DNA of 39,104 nucleotides, from contig CALHHY010000005.1 in assembly GCA_938030665.1 (NCBI GenBank), forward strand, positions 1 to 39,104, in the 5' to 3' direction. Source of the DNA: an uncultured Litoreibacter sp. GTDB lineage: Bacteria > Pseudomonadota > Alphaproteobacteria > Rhodobacterales > Rhodobacteraceae. Both the position numbers and the translations under genes were made by a program. The stretch's first letter is position 1, and each line of letters starts with the position of its first letter. Under the pieces are notes generated by a model. The model saw only the letters and a list, made by a program, of their open reading frames with translations, had not been told where the DNA came from and did no database searches. Below are positions 34,338-39,104 of the stretch, one piece after another.

Positions 34338-35171
34338 ATGCCAGCAAAAATTGCGTTCCAAGGCGAGCTTGGCGCCTATAGCCACGAGGCCTGCGCCGCC
34401 GCGCGCCCCGATCACGAGCCGCTACCCTGCGCAACCTTCGAGGACGTCATCAACGCCGTGCGCAGCGAGCGTGCCGAACTGGCGATGCTGCCGGTAGAAA
34501 ACACCACCTATGGCCGGGTCGCCGACATGCACCGCTTGCTGCCTGAATCGGGCCTGCACATCATCGACGAGGCTTTTGTGCGGGTGCGCATCGCCATGAT
34601 GGCCCTGCCCGGCACCACACTTGACAAGGTTCACACTGCGCGCGGCCATCTGGTGATCCTGCCGCAATGCCGCAGCTTTCTGGATGCCAACGCCATCCGT
34701 CCCGAGGCCCATGCCGATAATGCGGGTGCCGCCGCCGAGATCGCGGAGCGGCAGGAAGCCGGGGTCGCGGCCCTGGCGTCCGAGCTGGCCGCGAAGACCT
34801 ACGGGCTGGAGGTGATCGCCCGCGATATCGAGGATCAGGACACCAACACCACCCGCTTCCTTGTCATGTCCCGGCAACCCGACCTCAGCCGGCGCGGCGA
34901 CACGCATATGATCACCAGCTTCATTTTCCGCGTCCGCAACATCCCGGCCGCGCTTTATAAGGCCATGGGCGGGTTTGCGACGAATGGGGTCAACATGACC
35001 AAGCTGGAAAGCTATATGGTGGGGGGGGAATTCACCGCGACGCAGTTCTACGCCGATATCGCGGGCCACCCCGATGACAAATCGGTACAGCTTGCAATGG
35101 AAGAGCTGGATTACTTTACGTCCGAGATGAAGATTCTTGGCACCTACCCGGCAGCCTTTCCACGCGCCTAG
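34338..35171 (+). CDS. pheA: Prephenate dehydratase
   Basis: A 277-residue monofunctional prephenate dehydratase. The catalytic PDT domain covers about 1-180: it starts KIAFQGELGAYSHEA, has VENTTYGRV, and ends in DTNTTRFLV, in which the TRF motif is catalytic. A C-terminal ACT domain follows (about 195-270). It makes phenylpyruvate from prephenate in phenylalanine synthesis. In the enteric enzyme the ACT motif ESRP binds the phenylalanine inhibitor; here the position reads LESYMVGG, so feedback control may differ. The ATG at 34338 was preferred to a TTG at 34320. The chorismate mutase domain found in E. coli PheA is absent. It converges with the SRPBCC gene six bases away. Confidence 0.93.
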   Translation: MPAKIAFQGELGAYSHEACAAARPDHEPLPCATFEDVINAVRSERAELAMLPVENTTYGRVADMHRLLPESGLHIIDEAFVRVRIAMMALPGTTLDKVHTARGHLVILPQCRSFLDANAIRPEAHADNAGAAAEIAERQEAGVAALASELAAKTYGLEVIARDIEDQDTNTTRFLVMSRQPDLSRRGDTHMITSFIFRVRNIPAALYKAMGGFATNGVNMTKLESYMVGGEFTATQFYADIAGHPDDKSVQLAMEELDYFTSEMKILGTYPAAFPRA

Positions 35172-35177
35172 TCGTGC

Positions 35178-35666
35178 TTATGCCTGCGTGCGGCCTTGAC
35201 TGAGGGCCTGCTTGTGCCGCTCCTCCAGCGTTTCGGCAAATTGCGCCACGCGGGTCTTGTAGCGGCGGGTGAGCGTGTTGCGCGCCAGCTTTGCCGATTG
35301 CATCAAAACCCGCGCCGACAGGGTCAGCGGCCGGACGTCCAGTTCAACGCGCATCCGGGTACGCGCACGCGACAGGGCCACCAGCTCGATGTTGACGGTG
35401 CCTTTCATCGCATTGGATGCCGCGTCAAATCCCATCAACGTGGGCCGTTCGAACCGGGACAACACGACCTTGATCCGGCGTCTTTTGCCGCGCAGATGGG
35501 TGTCTACTTCCCAGGTGATGCCCTCTCCCGGCTCAGCGTCGTGGCCAAGGCGGGTTACATCCGCACCGTTGCGCAAGGCGGCGCGTTCGAAAATCTCGAA
35601 GTCGCAGAGCATGTCGAACACGTCCGCAATCGGTGCTTCCAGATCTTCCTTCGTCGCAAACTTCAT
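35178..35666 (-). CDS. SRPBCC/START-like family protein
   Basis: A 162-residue protein whose N terminus (KFATKEDLEAPIADVFDMLCDFEIFERAALRNG) and alternation of strands fit the SRPBCC helix-grip fold, as in polyketide cyclase/dehydrase and Coq10-type proteins. The basic strand GKRRRIKVVLSRF and the C-terminal amphipathic helix (LMQSAKLARNTLTRRYKTRVAQFAETLEE) are distinctive. The fold binds hydrophobic ligands, but ligand and role are unknown. It has no signal peptide. The start at 35666 has GGCTAG-type weak upstream sequence (no strong ribosome site). It lies 38 bases from nudC on the same strand. Confidence 0.75.
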   Translation of the reverse strand: MKFATKEDLEAPIADVFDMLCDFEIFERAALRNGADVTRLGHDAEPGEGITWEVDTHLRGKRRRIKVVLSRFERPTLMGFDAASNAMKGTVNIELVALSRARTRMRVELDVRPLTLSARVLMQSAKLARNTLTRRYKTRVAQFAETLEERHKQALSQGRTQA

Positions 35667-35704
35667 AGCCTAGCCTTCCGGCCCCGTTTCATCGCCTCTG
35701 CATG

Positions 35705-36673
35705 CTACTCTAGCGTATCGCGCAACCAATTAACCAATATGAAATGCGCGATGGCCCCGTTTCTGGGCTGATTGATCCGCGGATGTTCGCCCGCAAAGAC
35801 CGCCAACATCTCTTCTCGGGTGACCCAGAGGGCCTCCTCGATCTCGTTGGGGTCAATCTGAATGTCGTCGCTGATCGCATGGCCGTGGCAGCCCAGCATA
35901 AGCGAGGCCGGGAAGGGCCAGGGCTGCGAGGCGAGGTAATCGACCTGCCCGACCCTGATGCCCGCTTCCTCGAACGTTTCGCGGCGCACGGCGGCCTCTA
36001 TGGTTTCGCCCGGCTCGATAAACCCTGCAAGGAGGGAGAACATCCCCTCCGGCCACCCCGGCGACCGGCCCACCAGCACCGCATTGCCGCGCGTGATCAG
36101 CATGATGACGACAGGGTCGGTGCGCGGAAAATGGTGGCTGCTGCAGGCCGCGCAATCGCGCTGCCAGCCGGCCATGGCCATCTGGCTTGCCGCGCCACAC
36201 GCCGCGCAAAATCCGTGCCGCTCATGCCAGCTGATCACCGCCTTGGCCGAGGCCGCAAGCTCGGCATCGCGGGCGGTAAGCCGGGTCATCACACCGCGCA
36301 GCTCGCAAAAGACGTGGTCGTCGGGCATCCCCGGAAAGTGCTGCTCGGACGGGTCATGAAAGGCACCGACGGTCTCCGACAGTTCCGCCGGTTCCCAGCC
36401 CGAGACATTGCGCGCAAACCGTGGGGCGCGGCCCTGATCAAGGCCCAGAAAAATCGGACCCTCATCCGCGTGGTCAAAAACCGAGTGGTCGGCAGGCAGC
36501 CAGACCAGCCGATCGCGCCCGTCGCCCAACAAGAGCGGCTTGCCCTTCCACAGCGCCAAGACGCCCGCATCGGGGGCCGCCAGCATGGCTTGCAAAGCTT
36601 CCGGGTCACCCCGCAGTTCAGCGGCCCGGTTCAGCGCCGATCCCCCAAAGGTTACCTGTTCTGCGTGCTTCAT
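35705..36673 (-). CDS. nudC: NAD(+) diphosphatase/NADH pyrophosphatase (NudC)
   Basis: A 322-residue Nudix hydrolase. An N-terminal domain is followed by a zinc ribbon (C156, C159, C174, C177), then the Nudix domain with the box GFIEPGETIEAAVRRETFEEAGI (217-239; metal-binding Glu in REXXEE) and the NudC-specific SQPWPFPASLML (249-260). It cleaves NAD(H) to NMN(H) and AMP and can remove NAD caps from RNA in enteric bacteria. The start at 36673 was chosen because AAAGGAAAGG lies about nine bases upstream and the product is of family length; an earlier in-frame ATG would run into the SRP RNA region. It is divergent from the SRP RNA, about 70 bases away. Confidence 0.93.
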   Translation of the reverse strand: MKHAEQVTFGGSALNRAAELRGDPEALQAMLAAPDAGVLALWKGKPLLLGDGRDRLVWLPADHSVFDHADEGPIFLGLDQGRAPRFARNVSGWEPAELSETVGAFHDPSEQHFPGMPDDHVFCELRGVMTRLTARDAELAASAKAVISWHERHGFCAACGAASQMAMAGWQRDCAACSSHHFPRTDPVVIMLITRGNAVLVGRSPGWPEGMFSLLAGFIEPGETIEAAVRRETFEEAGIRVGQVDYLASQPWPFPASLMLGCHGHAISDDIQIDPNEIEEALWVTREEMLAVFAGEHPRINQPRNGAIAHFILVNWLRDTLE

Positions 36674-36712
36674 CGCTACGGCCTTTCCTTTGGCCCCGCA
36701 CCTTGCATCACC

Positions 36713-36741
36713 TTGCACGAATGGCAAGCACCCGCTATATG
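36713..36741 (+). promoter_or_regulatory. SRP RNA promoter
   Basis: TTGCAC (36713-36718), a 17-base spacer, and TATATG (36736-36741) lie just before the SRP RNA. The predicted start, five to seven bases after the -10, coincides with the 5' end of the RNA deduced from its closing stem (36746). Confidence 0.6.
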
Positions 36742-36745
36742 AGGC

Positions 36746-36843
36746 GTGAGGGGTTGGCGCGGGCAAGTGCCTCGCCAACCTGGTCAGGTCCGGAAGGAAG
36801 CAGCCACAACGAGCCCCACTTGGGTCGATGTCCAACCTCTCAC
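36746..36843 (+). ncRNA. ffs: Signal recognition particle RNA (4.5S type)
   Basis: The conserved SRP domain-IV core GGTCAGGTCCGGAAGGAAGC (36782-36801, with CAGCC following) gives the GGAA tetraloop and asymmetric internal loop that bind Ffh. The 5' GTGAGGGGTTGG (36746-36757) pairs with CCAACCTCTCAC (36832-36843) with only one wobble, closing a single 98-base rod, the short bacterial form. It works with Ffh and FtsY in cotranslational membrane targeting. An open reading frame overlaps it but is not a gene. ffs lies about 540 bases upstream of dnaX, a common alphaproteobacterial order, with a DUF202 gene between. Confidence 0.96.
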
Positions 36844-36943
36844 CCAATTCCCGTGCAAGCTGGCTAACAACACGTCGCCGGATCGCGCATTGGCCCCAGA
36901 CGACGGGTTTCCTTTGCCGCCCGGATGCTGTCCAATTGCGGGT

Positions 36944-37324
36944 ATGGGCGCATCCTCCGACAATAAGAACAATCAGGACCTGGCAAGGGACCGGACCGAC
37001 TGGGCCGAGGATCGGACCCTGATGGCCAACGAGCGCACCTTTTCCAGCTGGGTCGGCACCGGTTTGGGGGCGGTCGGGGTGGCCATCGGGTTGAAGGCCG
37101 TTTTCGGAGAATTTGAGCCCACTTGGGCCGCCAAGGCCGTGGCCACTCTGTTTCTGTTGGCAGCAATCGCAATTTTCTGGGCAGCCCGGCGACAGGCGTT
37201 AAAGACATTCGCGCGGCTCAACAACAACGACGCCAATGTGCAGCCGACCCGCAGCTATACCGTCCTTGCCGTGATCATGACCCTGGCGACAATCGGCACC
37301 GGGGCCATTTTGTGGAGTCTCTAG
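36944..37324 (+). CDS. DUF202/YidH-family inner-membrane protein
   Basis: A 126-residue protein with a charged cytoplasmic N terminus (RTDWAEDRTLMANERTFSSW, the DUF202 signature with RTxLAxERTxL-type pattern) and three hydrophobic helices (about 42-60, 68-85, 104-124). Function of the family is unknown; eukaryotic members include the C-terminal region of VTC subunits. The ATG at 36944 lacks a strong ribosome site, but no better start gives the family N terminus, and upstream sequence overlaps the SRP RNA. It sits between ffs and dnaX, 56 bases before dnaX. Confidence 0.8.
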   Translation: MGASSDNKNNQDLARDRTDWAEDRTLMANERTFSSWVGTGLGAVGVAIGLKAVFGEFEPTWAAKAVATLFLLAAIAIFWAARRQALKTFARLNNNDANVQPTRSYTVLAVIMTLATIGTGAILWSL

Positions 37325-37380
37325 TGGACCTACCCCGACGCGCCGCCTAGTTTCTGGAAGCGGCGAATCTGGAGGGGTGC

Positions 37381-39104
37381 ATGAGCGAGACCAAGGCAGC
37401 GGCGACGACCGGGAACGGCTATCAGGTTCTGGCGCGGAAATACCGCCCGGCCACCTTTGCCGACCTGATCGGGCAGGACGCCATGGTGCGGACCCTGAAA
37501 AACGCCTTCGAGTCGGGGCGCATCGCGCATGCCTTCATGATGACAGGGATCCGCGGGACCGGCAAAACCACCACCGCGCGGATTATCGCCAAAGGGCTGA
37601 ACTGCACCGGGCCGGACGGCAATGGCGGACCCACAACCGAGCCATGCGGGCAGTGCAAGTCCTGCATCGGCATCTCGGAGGGGCGGTTCTTCGACGTGCT
37701 GGAGATCGACGCGGCCTCCTCCACCGGGGTGGACAATATCCGCGAGCTCAACGCCATGGCCAACACACGGCCGGCGGAGGGGCGGTACAAGATCTTCATC
37801 ATCGACGAGGTCCACATGCTGTCGACAGCGGCGTTCAACGCGCTGCTGAAAACCCTTGAAGAGCCTATGGGCCACACGAAATTCATCATGGCCACGACGG
37901 AGATTCGCAAAGTCCCCGTCACCGTCCTGTCCCGCTGCCAGCGTTTCGATCTGCGCCGGATCGAGCCGGAAGTGATGATCGCGCATCTTGCCTCCGTCGC
38001 CGCGAAGGAAAGCGCCGAAATTGCCGAGGACGCGCTGGCGCTGATCACCCGCGCGGCGGAAGGCTCTGTCAGGGATGCAATGTCACTGATGGATCAGGCG
38101 ATTTCCCATGGCGCGGGGGAGACCACGGCAGCCCAGGTCCGCGCCATGCTGGGGCTGGCGGACCGGGGCCGGGTGCTGGACCTGTTTGACCTGATCATGA
38201 AGGGTGACGCCGCGGGCGCCCTGCAGGAGCTGTCGGCGCAATATGCCAATGGCGCGGACCCGATGGCGGTGCTGCGCGATCTGGCCGAGATCACGCACTG
38301 GGTCTCCGTCATCAAAATCACGCCCGAGGCCGCCGCCGACCCGACTGTGGGCCCCGATGAACGCACCCGCGGGCAGATGATGGCCGAACAGCTGCCGATG
38401 CGCGCAATGACCCGCATGTGGCAGCTGCTGCTCAAAGCGCTGGAAGAAGTCGCCGCCGCCCCGAACGCCATGATGGCCGCCGAAATGGCCGTGATCCGGC
38501 TGACCCATATGGCCGACCTGCCCTCCCCCGAGGAGCTGGTGCGCAAGCTTCAGGACACGCCGCCCCCTTCGGGACCAAGCGGCGGGCAGGCACCCCAAAG
38601 CGGCGGCGGGGGCATGACCACCGCACGCGCGCAGCAATTGACTACCCGCAGCAACGGCAGCGGGGCCGTCACCGCTTTGGCCGTCGCCCCTGAAGAAGCA
38701 TTGGCGCGTTACCCCAGCTTTGATCAGGTGGTCGCCCTTATCCGCACCAACCGAGACGTCAAGCTGCTGGTGGAGGTCGAAACCACGTTGCAGCTGGCCA
38801 GCTACGCGCCGGGACGGATCGAATTTGTCCCGACCCCCGACGCCCCCCGCGACCTTGCCGCCAAACTGGGCGCGCGGTTGCAGCAATGGACCGGCAATAG
38901 ATGGGCTGTGAGCGTCGTCAACGAGGGCGGGGCGCCCACCATTGCGGCACTGCGCGACGCAGAAGAAAACGCCCTTAAGGCCGAGGCCGCACAGCACCCG
39001 ATGTTCAAGGCGACGCTGGAGGCTTTCCCTGGGGCCAAGATCGTGGAAATCCGCACCGCCGCTGACCTGATCCAGGAAGCCGCCGTCGAGGCCCTGCCCG
39101 AGGT
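37381..39104 (+). CDS. dnaX: DNA polymerase III subunit gamma/tau (cut by window edge)
   Basis: 574 complete codons of the clamp-loader ATPase are present. Domain I begins ARKYRPATFADLIGQ and has Walker A GIRGTGKT (56-63), zinc cysteines C75, C89, C92, C95, Walker B FIIDEVHML, and the sensor-1/SRC region LSRCQRF. Domains II and III follow to about residue 375. A Gly/Pro/Ser linker (about 392-412) leads into a tau-type C-terminal region that contains VVALIRTNRDVKLLVEVE and runs off the window. GGAGGGG lies five bases before the ATG. I see no A-rich slippery heptamer of the enteric type near the linker, so a frameshift-made short gamma form is not indicated. The missing end should be short. Confidence 0.95.
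   Translation, partial: MSETKAAATTGNGYQVLARKYRPATFADLIGQDAMVRTLKNAFESGRIAHAFMMTGIRGTGKTTTARIIAKGLNCTGPDGNGGPTTEPCGQCKSCIGISEGRFFDVLEIDAASSTGVDNIRELNAMANTRPAEGRYKIFIIDEVHMLSTAAFNALLKTLEEPMGHTKFIMATTEIRKVPVTVLSRCQRFDLRRIEPEVMIAHLASVAAKESAEIAEDALALITRAAEGSVRDAMSLMDQAISHGAGETTAAQVRAMLGLADRGRVLDLFDLIMKGDAAGALQELSAQYANGADPMAVLRDLAEITHWVSVIKITPEAAADPTVGPDERTRGQMMAEQLPMRAMTRMWQLLLKALEEVAAAPNAMMAAEMAVIRLTHMADLPSPEELVRKLQDTPPPSGPSGGQAPQSGGGGMTTARAQQLTTRSNGSGAVTALAVAPEEALARYPSFDQVVALIRTNRDVKLLVEVETTLQLASYAPGRIEFVPTPDAPRDLAAKLGARLQQWTGNRWAVSVVNEGGAPTIAALRDAEENALKAEAAQHPMFKATLEAFPGAKIVEIRTAADLIQEAAVEALPE

Noticed and set aside
36746..36943. Upstream extension of the DUF202 reading frame across the SRP RNA
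   Set aside because: The SRP RNA core and closing stem are unmistakable, and the family N terminus begins close to the ATG at 36944.
38560..38640. Programmed frameshift site in dnaX
   Set aside because: The Gly/Pro-rich linker region has no A-rich slippery heptamer or evident downstream stem like the enteric site.

Overview
The window looks like a chromosomal segment of a high-GC alphaproteobacterium, most likely a marine Rhodobacteraceae (Roseobacter-group) member. The evidence is gene content and style: TRAP and CUT1 sugar transporters whose mature periplasmic proteins begin DGH, two N-terminally anchored monohaem cytochromes of the cytochrome c-y type, yejABEF, a prephenate dehydratase next to a cytochrome c, and a short SRP RNA close upstream of dnaX. 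No phage, IS element, CRISPR array or rRNA was seen. The family assignment is inferred from content, not from a marker gene search.

Region 1 (1-9300, mostly minus strand) is a sugar-type catabolic locus. A DeoR-family regulator (TTG start) precedes a TRAP transporter (small membrane protein, large permease, binding protein). A Sel1-repeat protein on the opposite strand follows, and then an overlapping set: di-haem MauG-type peroxidase, PfkB sugar kinase, LacD-type class I aldolase, FucI-like isomerase, and a Gfo/Idh/MocA oxidoreductase cut by the window edge. Isomerase, kinase and aldolase form a complete aldose -> ketose -> ketose phosphate -> DHAP plus aldehyde logic. The substrate is not shown by the sequence. 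DeoR-like TTTCGTTT boxes lie inside the predicted promoters of both the regulator and the transporter. Between the transporter and the Sel1 gene is an array of four perfect inverted repeats.

Region 2 (9303-10225) is an acidic-linker membrane cytochrome c with its own terminator. Region 3 (10240-22596) is a galactoside locus. iclR and an ABC ATPase are read leftward. A binding protein, two permeases, a GH36 alpha-galactosidase, an SDR, DgoK, DgoA, an SMP-30 lactonase and a GH42 beta-galactosidase are read rightward with short gaps or overlaps. Together these fit uptake of intact galactosides, cytoplasmic hydrolysis, and oxidative (De Ley-Doudoroff) galactose breakdown to pyruvate and glyceraldehyde 3-phosphate. 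The galactonate dehydratase step is not encoded here. Three tandem palindromes fill the iclR/binding-protein intergenic region.

Region 4 (22600-39104) is mainly housekeeping: a CAU tRNA with promoter and terminator, a GlcD-type FAD dehydrogenase, a BON-MscS channel, a small lipoprotein, a D,D-carboxypeptidase with SPOR domain, yejABEF, a cytochrome c-y type protein, pheA, an SRPBCC protein, nudC, SRP RNA, a DUF202 protein, and dnaX running off the right end.

The points that most deserve a second look are the unassigned TRAP-linked pathway and its possible link to the neighbouring galactoside locus (both could serve algal thylakoid glycolipid head groups), the MauG gene with no usable start codon where it abuts the Sel1 gene, the overlapping hairpin array, and the SDR whose catalytic lysine is replaced by asparagine.
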